A stretch of DNA of 64,000 bases from the NCBI RefSeq assembly GCF_036541405.1, contig NZ_JAZHFS010000015.1, positions 1-64,000 on the forward strand, in the 5' to 3' direction. This stretch comes from Clostridium_AD frigoriphilum. GTDB taxonomy: Bacteria; Bacillota; Clostridia; Clostridiales; Clostridiaceae. Position numbers and translations under genes: made by a program. The notes beneath the pieces are model-generated. The model was given only the letters and a program-made list of their open reading frames with translations, was not told the DNA's origin and searched no databases. This document shows, piece after piece, positions 55,833 through 64,000 of this stretch (its first letter is position 1; each line of letters opens with the position of its first letter).

Positions 55833-56152
55833 ATGGGATGATATAGGAACGTTTGCAGCACTTTCAAGATTTCTAAGTAACTTACGTGGTAACAATGTTT
55901 TGGGTAATACATTTATGGAAGAGAGCGAAAACTGCGCAGTATTTGGTAAAGATAGATTGATAATTGGATTTGGTATAAAGGATCTTATAATTGTTGATGC
56001 AGGAGATGTAATACTTGTAATGGATAAAAATAAGGATCAGGAGATTAAGCATTTAGTTAATGAACTTAAAGAAAGTAAAGAAACGGAGAAATATATATAA
56101 AAAGGTTTTAAAAAGCTCCACTTGGGTGTTTTGGCCTAGGTGGAGCTTTTTA
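55833..56152 (+). repeat. Direct repeat, copy 2 (manC 3' end and terminator)
   Basis: Second copy of the 320-bp manC segment. The matching begins abruptly after an in-frame TGA (55831-55833) and ends within the terminator's T-run. Confidence 0.95.
55834..56100 (+). pseudogene. manC fragment (codons 268-355)
   Basis: An in-frame C-terminal fragment of manC, about 94% identical in DNA to the intact gene. It lacks the entire nucleotide-binding domain. An internal ATG at 55900 opens a 66-codon frame, but no function is expected. It is a by-product of a duplication. Confidence 0.93.
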
Positions 56153-56439
56153 AGGTAGATAAAAATGATTGTTGAGAAAAGGTAAGAGAAATAATTGAAG
56201 AGGTAAAAGTATTTAGAGGTAAATTTGAAAACATAAAATCTGCAAAAATTGAATTAGTGAGAGGTATTTAATAATTAATATTAATAGAGAATTGACTTCA
56301 CTTGATTTAGTTGTTATCTATTCTTTTATATATAACAGATTTAAATTTAAATCTAATTATTTAATTTAGTATATTTAAGAAAGTAGTATTAATATAAAAT
56401 ACAATCAATATTAAGAACTAATTGAAAGGTGATGCATTT
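56153..56439. other. Intergenic region with a short gene remnant
   Basis: It contains a 31-codon stretch (56176-56271, EKVREIIEEVKVFRGKFENI...) bounded by stops and lacking a start, which looks like decayed coding sequence. The rest is AT-rich without features. Confidence 0.3.
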
Positions 56440-56804
56440 ATGACAAGGATTGAATTTATAAAAAAACACTAGTGCAAGCGGAAAAAGAAAGAAGTAGTTT
56501 GGGGTGGACCGTTGCGATTGCAGTATGAGTTATTTTTAGAGATAGCGAGATATTGGAATTAACTTTTGGAGGAGAGGTTGAAGACATTATTCATTCATTA
56601 TCATTTCCCAATAACGATAAAAAATATATTCCAACACTTGGTGGGAGAATATGGTGGAAAGATATAGAAATTAAAAATGGTTTCACAGTTCAACAAAATA
56701 TGCTATCAAAGCATTACAGAATTTTGGCTAACAATCATAGAAGAACATGTTTTTCTTTTGAACTTGAATATATAAATAAAAGGCTTAAGGAGCTTACCGA
56801 CTAA
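56440..56804 (+). pseudogene. Decayed hypothetical gene (one frameshift, one stop)
   Basis: An ATG at 56440 with GAAAGGTG upstream begins MTRIEFIKK. A one-base change in the following A-run shifts the frame, after which the text continues TLVQAEKERSSLGWTVAIAV, a TGA at 56526, then VIFRDSEILELTFGGEVED to the stop at 56804. Joining these gives a protein of about 121 residues with a convincing composition. The family is unknown. A separate TTG at 56553 could still express the last 83 residues. Confidence 0.6.
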
Positions 56805-56869
56805 TATTAATAAGACTACTAAATTATTTAATTGAATTTTATAAATATAAAAAATTGAAGGAGTAAAAG

Positions 56870-56926
56870 ATGAAAAAGCAAAGTTTATTTAAGAGGGAGA
56901 AAAAATGGAAAACAAGAGAACCTTAA
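56870..56926 (+). CDS. Possible 18-residue basic peptide
   Basis: ATG with GAAGGAG upstream opens MKKQSLFKREKKWKTREP. Ten of its residues are charged, nearly all basic. It overlaps the next small frame, whose ribosome binding site lies within it, so it may act as a leader for translational coupling. Confidence 0.4.
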   Translation: MKKQSLFKREKKWKTREP

Positions 56927-57015
56927 TAACTATTTTATCTGTTGTAATTACAATTATATCTTTAGTGATGTTAATTATTACTGTTATATCTGTTAAAGGC
57001 ACTAAATTGGAATAA
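56905..57015 (+). CDS. 36-residue single-span membrane protein
   Basis: ATG after AAGAGGGAG opens MENKRTLITILSVV... with a hydrophobic stretch of about 24 residues (ITILSVVITIISLVMLIITV) and a charged C-terminus (SVKGTKLE). The design is that of a small membrane peptide, possibly a toxin- or regulator-like peptide. No family is recognised. Confidence 0.5.
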   Translation: MENKRTLITILSVVITIISLVMLIITVISVKGTKLE

Positions 57016-57081
57016 TCACATGAAGCACTTTATAATATGGTATATTTGTATTGAGGTTAAAAGGACGTATGGGGGGTATTT

Positions 57082-57807
57082 ATGATGGATAAGGATTCAA
57101 AGTGCAACAATATAATAACAATTATATTAGTTGTTATATCTGTATTTGTAGTAATATTTGGTTATTCAATTTTCAATGGAATACCTTTTGGAAAATATAT
57201 TGCTAAAGCAAAAATAGAAAATTATGTGAAGCAAGTGTATAACATAACGGATGTCTCAATACCAAAATATAATATTGAAAACTCCGACTATTACGCAATA
57301 ATACAAAAAAATAGTAACTTTGAGATAACATACAATCTTAGAAATAATACGATTGATGATGAGAGAGTACAAAATGCATATAGTAAACAGCTTGTAAATG
57401 AATACGATAAACTTAAAAAGTCATACAATGTAAAAATTAGATTGCCATTTACAGTTGAAATTTATACTACAATTATAGCAAAGGGGAATTATTCACGTAA
57501 TTTTTTAAAAATCCCATGCTATCAAAAGATTGATTTTATGGAACTTGCAAATTACCAGAAGATTTCATCTGCTAATAGCATTAAAATGCCTGCCGTAATA
57601 ACCAAAGATGTATTGAATAAGTTAAGTAACGTATTTAACATTACATCAACTCGAGTTAGGTATACAGATTTAAATGGGGTTTATGAGATTAATGTAATTG
57701 GTAAGGATAAACTTACTGTAGATGAAATGCAAAAACATACAACTAAGATGGCTAGAACAAGTGAGAGTGAGAGGGATAGGAAATTAATACATGAGTTGAA
57801 TAAGTAG
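57082..57807 (+). CDS. Membrane-anchored hypothetical protein (YfjL-like pattern)
   Basis: A 241-residue protein with one N-terminal membrane segment (about residues 10-28) and an extracytoplasmic region. The sequence FGKYIAKAKIENYVKQVYNITDVSI...YAIIQKNSNFEITYNLRNNTIDDERV resembles Bacillus YfjL-type proteins; this is a pattern match only. The gene is intact, in contrast to its decayed left neighbours. GGGGGG precedes the ATG at 57082. Confidence 0.6.
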   Translation: MMDKDSKCNNIITIILVVISVFVVIFGYSIFNGIPFGKYIAKAKIENYVKQVYNITDVSIPKYNIENSDYYAIIQKNSNFEITYNLRNNTIDDERVQNAYSKQLVNEYDKLKKSYNVKIRLPFTVEIYTTIIAKGNYSRNFLKIPCYQKIDFMELANYQKISSANSIKMPAVITKDVLNKLSNVFNITSTRVRYTDLNGVYEINVIGKDKLTVDEMQKHTTKMARTSESERDRKLIHELNK

Positions 57808-58062
57808 AATAAAAATAATTCCGATATTGGAACGAACTTTAGTAATCGTAAGAGGCGATGGGAGAAGGCATATACAGCTTTTTCGAAGTTGAATTATTAT
57901 AGACAATTTGATATAATATCTCATACGTAGATACATGTATTTTATGGAACTAAATAGGAAACCTCACTAACAACATTCATATTCGAGTTTGGCAATTAAT
58001 TGAACATTAAATGTCAATAAGGTATAATGAAATATATATTATAGCGGTGAGGAGTGGAAAAA
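57808..58062. other. Intergenic region
   Basis: About 255 bases. It includes a somewhat GC-richer segment near 57840-57885 that may be gene debris. No supported feature. Confidence 0.3.
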
Positions 58063-58245
58063 ATGACAGATAAACAAAAATTAATAATTTTATTAGATGA
58101 TTTTGAATTAGGATACACCAATGAAGATAATAACATTGTACTTAAGGAAGGCAATGAGAACGTAATAGGTCGTGGCGGATATGGGGCTACATTCATATTT
58201 GAAAAAGACAATTCTTTTGATGCATTAAAAATTCATAAAAAATAA
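58063..58245 (+). CDS. Small hypothetical protein
   Basis: A 60-residue protein (TDKQKLIILLDDFELGYTNEDNNIVLKEGNENVIGRGGYGA...ALKIHKK). The end segment resembles short phage- or plasmid-borne clostridial proteins, without a known role. GGTGAGGAG is spaced for the ATG at 58063; a GTG at 58054 is also in frame. A terminator follows. Confidence 0.5.
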   Translation: MTDKQKLIILLDDFELGYTNEDNNIVLKEGNENVIGRGGYGATFIFEKDNSFDALKIHKK

Positions 58246-58305
58246 ATAAGGTTATGACTAAAGCATTACTTATTTAGGGTAGCTTAGTTATTATACTATT
58301 ATCAA

Positions 58306-58334
58306 TTAGAAGCTGAAAGGCTTCTTTTTTTGTT
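58306..58334 (+). terminator. Intrinsic terminator
   Basis: AGAAGC TGAAAG GCTTCT followed by seven Ts. Confidence 0.85.
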
Positions 58335-58483
58335 TCTTATATTTTCAATAACACTAAAGATTTTTAACAATAGAGCAAAGATTGCTAAGGATACTACTAC
58401 AATATCATTGATTAATATGATGTTATGTTTTTATATATAAATTTTAATTTTTCGTAAGAAAAAAGTTAAAACTAAAGATTTAT

Positions 58484-58516
58484 CTTGATGTAAAATTTAA
58501 GTATAGAACATCAAGG
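58484..58516 (+). promoter_or_regulatory. Inverted repeat overlapping the serine-hydrolase ribosome binding site
   Basis: CTTGATGT (58484-58491) is the inverse of ACATCAAG (58508-58515) across 16 bases. The right arm overlaps the AAGGAG site. It could be an operator or an RNA hairpin that hides the ribosome binding site. Confidence 0.6.
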
Positions 58517-58527
58517 AGTTGGAATTT

Positions 58528-60480
58528 ATGAAGAAGAAAGCAGAACGATTTATGGCAATATTATTGAGCGTTATGTTTATAAGCCTAGGTTTACCTAGTA
58601 ATAGTTTCGGAAAGGAAATAGAGAAGAGACAGGAAGTCAATAAGGAACATATAGACGTAAATAATAGCAAAGATCTAGAAAAATTTTCAGATGATTTTTT
58701 TGAGAAGAATATGAAGGAATATTCAGTTCCAGGAGTTGCTATATCTGTTGTTAAGGATGGCAAAGAAGTATTTAAAAAGGGGTATGGGTACAGTAATATA
58801 GAAGAAAAAGTATTAGTAAATCCAGATAAAACTGTTTTCCCAGCAGCATCAATAAGCAAATTATTTACTGCAACTGCTATAATGCAACTATATGAAGAGG
58901 GAAAATTAGATTTAAATAAAAATATTGATAATTATATAAATCCTTACAAGATTATTAATAATTATAAGGAACCAGTAACTTGTAGTAATTTATTAACTCA
59001 TTCTAGCGGAGTTGATGAAGCCAGTGAACTTAACGGCAGTACGAGAGATGAAAAGTTAATAAAATCACAGGAATATTATATGGATACACATATTCCTAAG
59101 GTAGTAAGAGAGCCTAACGCTGTTAGTAGGTATTGTAACGAGGGGTATAACCTTCTAGGATATATTGTAGAAAAAGTATCTGGTATTACTTATGAAGAAT
59201 ATGTAAAGAAAAATATATTAGAAACTTTAAAAATGGATAGTAGCTTAACTCGGTTAAAAAATAGTAATACAGCTAAGGGATATGAATTTATAAAGGGAAC
59301 TTATAATGAAATACCATTAGCTTATCAATATACATCAGGCTCTTCAGGAATGAATGTAACAGTTAAAGATATGGAAAACTTTATGATAGCTCACTTAAAT
59401 AATGGACAATTTAAAGAAAACAGGATTTTAAAGGAAGAAACATCAATAAAAATGAAAGATAAGCAATTTTCCAATAGTGATTCTTTACCTGGAATGGGCT
59501 ATGGGTTTATAAGGAGTAACAGAAATGGGCAGGAAATAATAAAGCATGAAGGTGCATTGCCAGGATATACGAGCACATTATTTTTAATTCCAAAGGAGAA
59601 ATTAGGAATATACGTGGCAACCAACTCTTTAAATCCACTGCCTTTTAACTTTGAAGAAGAATTTTTAAATTATTTTTACCCTAGTACCAGTAATACATTT
59701 AATAAAATAAAAAAAAATAAAACTAAAGATTTTAGTAGATATGAAGGCATATATAGAAACTATGATGGAATATCAAAAAGTAACATTATGAAAATCGGGT
59801 TCTTATTTGATTCTTCTATGGATATGAGAATTACAGATAATAAGGACGGTACATTAACTCTTAAGGAATATACTCTTGCTAAGGAGGAAATTACCACAAC
59901 TATTATTGAAAAGAAAGATGGAGTATTTGCAAGGAAAGATGGACGAGGAGATTTTGCATTTAAGATAAATGACAATGGTAAAGTAAACTATGCATTTAAT
60001 GATGTAAGCCATAATTCCTTTGAAAAGATAAGCTTTTTCCAAACAAGAACTTTTAATATAACCATATTTATTATAGCCATGGTTGTATTCATTATAAATA
60101 TAATTGGGATAATGGTTTTGTTTATAAAGAGGAAGCTTAAACAAATAGGTCACAAAAGTTGTAGGAGTATTAAATTAATTAGGACAGTAAACTTAATTAT
60201 TGGGGTGCTTAATATAGGTGGAATGGTAGGAGCAACTATAATAGCAATGGTTATGGTTAGTATTAATGATTTTAAATTTGCATATTTACTTTATATATTT
60301 TTAGGAGCTCTAATAGCATCAACGGTTTTAAGTATTTGCGGATTATTTATTCTAATATATACATGGGTTAAAAAAGTAGGAGAAAAATCAGAAAAAAGAT
60401 ATTTTGCTTTTTTAACAATTGTTAATTTTATCTTTATATGGTTTATATACTATTTTAATTTTTTAGGATTTAAAATATAG
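58528..60480 (+). CDS. Serine hydrolase of the beta-lactamase/PBP class C family, membrane anchored
   Basis: A 650-residue protein. It has an N-terminal signal (about 8-28) and a class C beta-lactamase/DD-peptidase domain (about 55-375) with S-x-x-K in AASISKLFTATA, Y-x-N in SRYCNEGYN, and H-x-G in KHEGALPGYTS. A beta-rich middle domain (about 390-505) follows, then four membrane segments (about 510-650). It likely acts outside the cell on peptidoglycan or peptide substrates. It is followed by a response regulator and kinase on the same strand (75-base gap), so it is probably their target or sensor partner. ATG 58528 suits AAGGAG better than TTG 58519. Confidence 0.87.
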   Translation: MKKKAERFMAILLSVMFISLGLPSNSFGKEIEKRQEVNKEHIDVNNSKDLEKFSDDFFEKNMKEYSVPGVAISVVKDGKEVFKKGYGYSNIEEKVLVNPDKTVFPAASISKLFTATAIMQLYEEGKLDLNKNIDNYINPYKIINNYKEPVTCSNLLTHSSGVDEASELNGSTRDEKLIKSQEYYMDTHIPKVVREPNAVSRYCNEGYNLLGYIVEKVSGITYEEYVKKNILETLKMDSSLTRLKNSNTAKGYEFIKGTYNEIPLAYQYTSGSSGMNVTVKDMENFMIAHLNNGQFKENRILKEETSIKMKDKQFSNSDSLPGMGYGFIRSNRNGQEIIKHEGALPGYTSTLFLIPKEKLGIYVATNSLNPLPFNFEEEFLNYFYPSTSNTFNKIKKNKTKDFSRYEGIYRNYDGISKSNIMKIGFLFDSSMDMRITDNKDGTLTLKEYTLAKEEITTTIIEKKDGVFARKDGRGDFAFKINDNGKVNYAFNDVSHNSFEKISFFQTRTFNITIFIIAMVVFIINIIGIMVLFIKRKLKQIGHKSCRSIKLIRTVNLIIGVLNIGGMVGATIIAMVMVSINDFKFAYLLYIFLGALIASTVLSICGLFILIYTWVKKVGEKSEKRYFAFLTIVNFIFIWFIYYFNFLGFKI

Positions 60481-60554
60481 CCAGGGACATTAATTATTTG
60501 AGAATATGATATAATTTTATCAAAAATAGTTATTTAATGGGAGAGGTAGAGGGT

Positions 60555-61250
60555 ATGTTTAACATATTGATTGTAGATGATGAAGTAGAAATAATTGAAC
60601 TTATGGAAGTATACCTACTAAATGATGGGTATAAAGTATTTAAAGCTACAAACGGTATAGATGCACTTAATATAATTAATAATGAGAAGATTCACCTTGT
60701 GATTTTAGACATAATGATGCCAGGAATAGATGGACTACAGGTTTGTATAAAGATTAGAAAAGAGCATAATATCCCAATTATAATGGTTAGTGCAAAGGGA
60801 CAAGATATAGATAAAATACAGGGATTATCTATAGGGGCAGATGATTATATGGTAAAACCATTTAACGCAATGGAACTAATTGCAAGAGTAAAAGCTCAAA
60901 TAAGAAGGTCTGTATATTTTAATGAAAATCACAAATTATTTGATAATGAAGAGGTTATTGAAATAAAAGGGATTACTATAAATAAAAGAAAACATAAAGT
61001 TAATTTATTTGGTGTGGAGCTAAAATTAACGCCAACAGAATATGAGATATTGTTACTATTAGCAAGTAATGTGGGCAAAGTATTTAATGCAGAGGAGATA
61101 TTTAAAGAGATTTGGAAGGAAAAGTATTTTGAAGGAAATAATACTGTCATGGTTCACATATGGAGATTAAGAGAGAAATTAGAGGATAATCCGAGGGAAC
61201 CTAAAATTGTAGAAACGGTCTGGGGAGTTGGATATAAAATTGAAGAATAA
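60555..61250 (+). CDS. OmpR/VanR-family response regulator
   Basis: A 231-residue two-component regulator. The receiver domain has acidic VDDEVEI, phospho-acceptor Asp in VILDIMMPG (near residue 52) and Lys in YMVKPF (near 101). The C-terminal winged-helix domain (about 135-231) has the Trans_reg_C signature LTPTEYEILLLLASN and WGVGYKIEE. GAGAGG is spaced for the ATG at 60555. The stop overlaps the kinase start. VanR-like regulators control cell-wall genes; the adjacent hydrolase fits. Confidence 0.93.
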   Translation: MFNILIVDDEVEIIELMEVYLLNDGYKVFKATNGIDALNIINNEKIHLVILDIMMPGIDGLQVCIKIRKEHNIPIIMVSAKGQDIDKIQGLSIGADDYMVKPFNAMELIARVKAQIRRSVYFNENHKLFDNEEVIEIKGITINKRKHKVNLFGVELKLTPTEYEILLLLASNVGKVFNAEEIFKEIWKEKYFEGNNTVMVHIWRLREKLEDNPREPKIVETVWGVGYKIEE

Positions 61251-62334
61251 TAGCATTAAATATAATATACTTATAAATTTTTTTATAGCTATATTGATCT
61301 CTATAATATTAACATTAGTTGGAGTTTTTTTAGTAATTATGTTGATACATATTTTATGTAAAGGTATATATGCGAAATTTATTAATTATTATAATACAAA
61401 TAGGTTAGTTATGGTAGGTTTTAGTATAGGGATTTTTGTAGTTTTTATAGTGCTAATGTGCTTTATATTTATTAAAAGAATGAATAAAACTACTGATTAT
61501 ATAGAAGAAATATCACATAATTTAAATATAATATCTAAGGGGAATATGGATATAAATATACCTATTAGAACAAAGACTGAGTTAGGGAATTTAGCTTCAA
61601 ATGTTAATAAAATGGCATGTAGTATAAAAGAACTTATGAAGAAAGAAAAAGTGTGGGAAAAGCAGAAGAATAACTTGATAACAAATTTATCTCATGATTT
61701 AAGGACTCCACTTACATCTGTTATTGGATTTTTAGAGTTAATTGAAAAGGGTAATTATAAAAATAATGATGAGTTACATCATTATTGTGAAGTTTCATTA
61801 AGTAAAGCAAAGGAATTAAAGAGTTCTGTAGAACAACTTTTTGAGTTTACAAGGATAAGTAATGGAGATATAAATTTAAATAAATCCAATATATACCTGC
61901 AACAATTGATAGAACAAGCTACCATTGGATTTATACCATCTTTTGAAGAAGCTGGTATGGAATATAAAATATCTTCAAAAGATGTAGGATTAACAATAAA
62001 TGGAGATGCTATTTTGCTAGTTAGAGCCTTTGAAAATATAATATCTAATGCAATTAAATATGGTAGTGAGGGGAAATATCTAGATGTAAATATAGAAAAG
62101 GAAAATAATATGGTTGTAGTTAGATTTGTAAATTATGGCGATATAATAGAAGAAGAAAATTTGAAGAATTTATTTCAAAGATTATATAGGGTAGAAAAAC
62201 ATTGTAATAAAAAAGAAGGAACTGGACTTGGGCTCGCAATTGTAAAGACAATAGTAGAATTACATAATGGCAATATAGAGGTTGCAAGCTCTAAGGAAAG
62301 AACAGAATTTAAAATAAAACTACCATTTAATTAA
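61240..62334 (+). CDS. VanS-type sensor histidine kinase
   Basis: A 364-residue kinase. Two membrane segments (about 12-36 and 62-82) bound a short extracytoplasmic loop. A HAMP domain (about 85-140) follows, then HisKA with H-box LITNLSHDLRTPLTSV (near 160), and HATPase_c with FENIISNAIKYG and GTGLGLAIV. The start is ambiguous: TTG at 61228 or 61240, both overlapping the response regulator. It pairs with that regulator by position. Its 3' end is 5 bases from the convergent kinase gene, with no terminator between. Confidence 0.92.
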   Translation: MKNNSIKYNILINFFIAILISIILTLVGVFLVIMLIHILCKGIYAKFINYYNTNRLVMVGFSIGIFVVFIVLMCFIFIKRMNKTTDYIEEISHNLNIISKGNMDINIPIRTKTELGNLASNVNKMACSIKELMKKEKVWEKQKNNLITNLSHDLRTPLTSVIGFLELIEKGNYKNNDELHHYCEVSLSKAKELKSSVEQLFEFTRISNGDINLNKSNIYLQQLIEQATIGFIPSFEEAGMEYKISSKDVGLTINGDAILLVRAFENIISNAIKYGSEGKYLDVNIEKENNMVVVRFVNYGDIIEEENLKNLFQRLYRVEKHCNKKEGTGLGLAIVKTIVELHNGNIEVASSKERTEFKIKLPFN

Positions 62335-62339
62335 CAGTT

Positions 62340-64000
62340 TCAATCGTATATGTCTGAAAACTCTATCTGTAGCCTCTCTATATCACTTACTTTTGCTATA
62401 TTTGCATCTAAAATAAACGGTTGATTCTCTGGTAAACCTGTCTCAGGAAGGTCTATTATAAATTCACTGCCCCTACCATATCGGCTCTCAACTCTAATTG
62501 TTCCACCATGCATCTCAACAAGAGATTTTACAAGAGAAAGACCGATGCCACTCCCCTCTCTGTCTCTTGAAAGAGATTTATCTACCTGTACAAATCTTTC
62601 AAAAATAGACGATTTCATATCAGTGGGAATTCCAACACCTGTGTCTTTTACAGATACCGATATACCCCAATCTTTCTCTGCAATGCTCACAAATATGTTT
62701 CCTCCTAGCGGAGTGAATTTTATTGCATTTGAAAGAATATTTAATATTATTCTTTCAATTTTATCTGCATCACAAACCATTATTTTATCTTCAATGTCAG
62801 TATCAAAAATAAGTTCCAACCCTTTACGTTCAGCATAAGCGGTTACGGACAGCGTTATGTCTTCAATAATAGCTACAATATTTTCATTTTTTAATTTAAG
62901 ATTGAAATATCTTGCATCAATTTTGGTAATATCGATTAAATTGTTTACTAACCTTAACAATCTATAACTGTTTTGCTTCATTATTTTATAATATTTCTTT
63001 AATTTCATTTTATTATCAACGGTAGGGTGATTCATTTCATCCAAATTTAGTAATTGCAATGCGCTAAGAAGTACATTTATTGGTGTCCTGAGTTCGTGTG
63101 ATATATTGCAAAAAAAATTATTCCTTAACTTGTCATATTCAACTGCATCATTTATAAGCTTATTTTGATCGGCAATTTTCAACTTAAGATTCTCAGAGGT
63201 TTTACGTTCTGAAATATTTCTTACCACACTAAGTATGCACCAATTGCCTTCATATTTAATAGCACTAGAGTATATTTCAACATCTATAATACAGCCATCG
63301 TATTTTATAAATTTTTCTTCAATTAAAGGTGCTGATACTTTATTATCTAGTATATTTCTAAACCTTTTAAGTACAATTTCACGATATTCATCGGGGACAA
63401 CATCGAATACGCTTTTACCTATAATATCTCTAAAATCATTAAGACTTACCAAGTTCTCTACAGCTTTATTTACAAATATTGCTTTATAATTTGAATTTAT
63501 AATATATACTCCCTCATGAATGCTATTTAGAATGTATGAGAGTTGCTGTTTGGCTGACGTATGATCGACAAACTGTATATTTGTGTTCGCAAGTAGTAAA
63601 GTTGATTTCCTTCTTTCGCATTCCAAACGCCATTCGACTATGCTTTTTTCTATAAACATACTAAAAAAATCCAGTCCTACAAAAATGTAATCGTAAGGAA
63701 TATTTACATATTCTGAAAATTTATGAAGGTTTTCTAAACTATCATCACAAACTCCTGTATCTAGGAATTTAATTTTCACTTGTTCTTTATTAAAGCCTAA
63801 AATTTGAATGTTTTTTTCCCAATCTCTAAGCCAACCTGGTGTAACAAGATATGATTTTTCACTTATAAAATGAGCAATTATATCTATATTAGTAAATAAT
63901 TCAAAACAGTATTCAAGTCTATGTATTTTACACTTTTCACTATCAATAACCATCTTATTTAAGCTTGTACAGCATTTGCCACCAATAATAATTATTTTAT
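62340..64000 (-). CDS. Histidine kinase with PAS domain and DUF1638-like N-terminus, 5' end beyond window
   Basis: At least 537 residues from the first ATG (63953) are visible. That ATG has no ribosome binding site, and the frame stays open upstream to the right edge (KIIIIGGKCCTSLNK before it), so the gene almost surely begins outside the window. The visible N-terminal about 130 residues (YCFELF...SYLVTPGWLRDW...FLDTGV) resemble DUF1638. A PAS domain (about 135-250), HisKA with NISHELRTPINVLL (near 285), and HATPase_c with NILSNAIKFTPLG and GSGIGLSLV follow. It is likely cytoplasmic. No partner regulator is seen on its strand. Confidence 0.88.
   Translation of the reverse strand, partial: KIIIIGGKCCTSLNKMVIDSEKCKIHRLEYCFELFTNIDIIAHFISEKSYLVTPGWLRDWEKNIQILGFNKEQVKIKFLDTGVCDDSLENLHKFSEYVNIPYDYIFVGLDFFSMFIEKSIVEWRLECERRKSTLLLANTNIQFVDHTSAKQQLSYILNSIHEGVYIINSNYKAIFVNKAVENLVSLNDFRDIIGKSVFDVVPDEYREIVLKRFRNILDNKVSAPLIEEKFIKYDGCIIDVEIYSSAIKYEGNWCILSVVRNISERKTSENLKLKIADQNKLINDAVEYDKLRNNFFCNISHELRTPINVLLSALQLLNLDEMNHPTVDNKMKLKKYYKIMKQNSYRLLRLVNNLIDITKIDARYFNLKLKNENIVAIIEDITLSVTAYAERKGLELIFDTDIEDKIMVCDADKIERIILNILSNAIKFTPLGGNIFVSIAEKDWGISVSVKDTGVGIPTDMKSSIFERFVQVDKSLSRDREGSGIGLSLVKSLVEMHGGTIRVESRYGRGSEFIIDLPETGLPENQPFILDANIAKVSDIERLQIEFSDIYD

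Overview
This 64 kb window is low-GC chromosomal DNA from a spore-forming Firmicute, most likely Clostridium sensu stricto. The evidence is strong AT bias, AGGAGG-type ribosome binding sites with frequent TTG/GTG starts, sporulation genes (a Gin/CsfB sigma-G inhibitor, spmA, spmB), T-box leaders, and a clostridial-type 630-residue glutamine synthetase. The left half follows the Bacillus/Clostridium near-origin order csfB - yaaO-like - tmk - darA(yaaQ) - holB - ricT(yaaT) - trmN6(yabB) - rsmI(yabC) ... metG - tatD(yabD) - yabE-like - rnmV - rsmA. The order is interrupted between rsmI and metG by about 15 kb of other genes (argF, ispF, rluF, cls, truA, spmAB and others).

Region by region. 1-2.2 kb: tRNA-Cys, a small membrane protein, and an M20-family protein that has lost its metal ligands and carries a 14-asparagine tract. 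2.5-7.5 kb: csfB-to-ricT block, with a long inverted repeat between holB and ricT. 7.6-12.7 kb: small conserved proteins, a LysM protein, an orphan PIN-domain protein, trmN6, rsmI and an NlpC/P60 wall hydrolase. 13.2-17.7 kb: argF, ispF, a 1 kb non-coding stretch with six exact DnaA boxes and a possible non-coding transcript, then rluF and an orphan RsgI-like protein. 17.8-24.7 kb: orphan sensor kinase, cardiolipin synthase, YiiX-like hydrolase, truA, CmpB-like membrane protein. 24.9-33.9 kb: spmAB, a T-box leader with metG, a DUF445 protein, tatD, a DUF348/G5/3D wall protein, rnmV-rsmA. 34-40.5 kb: clostridial conserved proteins, lgt, a cold-shock protein, an MBL-fold hydrolase and a two-amidase-domain protein whose first domain is catalytically dead. 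40.6-47.8 kb: glutamine synthetase, a T-box leader with ileS, and a CcpA-like regulator.

From 47.9 kb the content is more accessory: a 1359-residue SF1 helicase with a nuclease-like tail plus a small partner, manC, a flippase gene flanked by a 320-bp direct repeat of the manC 3' end, a tract of decayed and very small genes (56-58.3 kb), a serine-hydrolase/response-regulator/histidine-kinase operon, and a second kinase whose reading frame runs off the right edge.

The main themes are translation and RNA modification (tmk-holB-ricT-rsmI, metG, ileS, rnmV-rsmA, truA, rluF) and envelope maintenance (NlpC/P60, LysM, 3D protein, amidase, lgt, cls, flippase). The observations most worth checking are the DnaA-box cluster with its possible transcript, the dispersed palindromic repeat that supplies ribosome binding sites, the two independent pseudoenzymes, the manC duplication around the flippase, and the helicase pair. 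All family assignments were made by reading the sequence; no database search was run.
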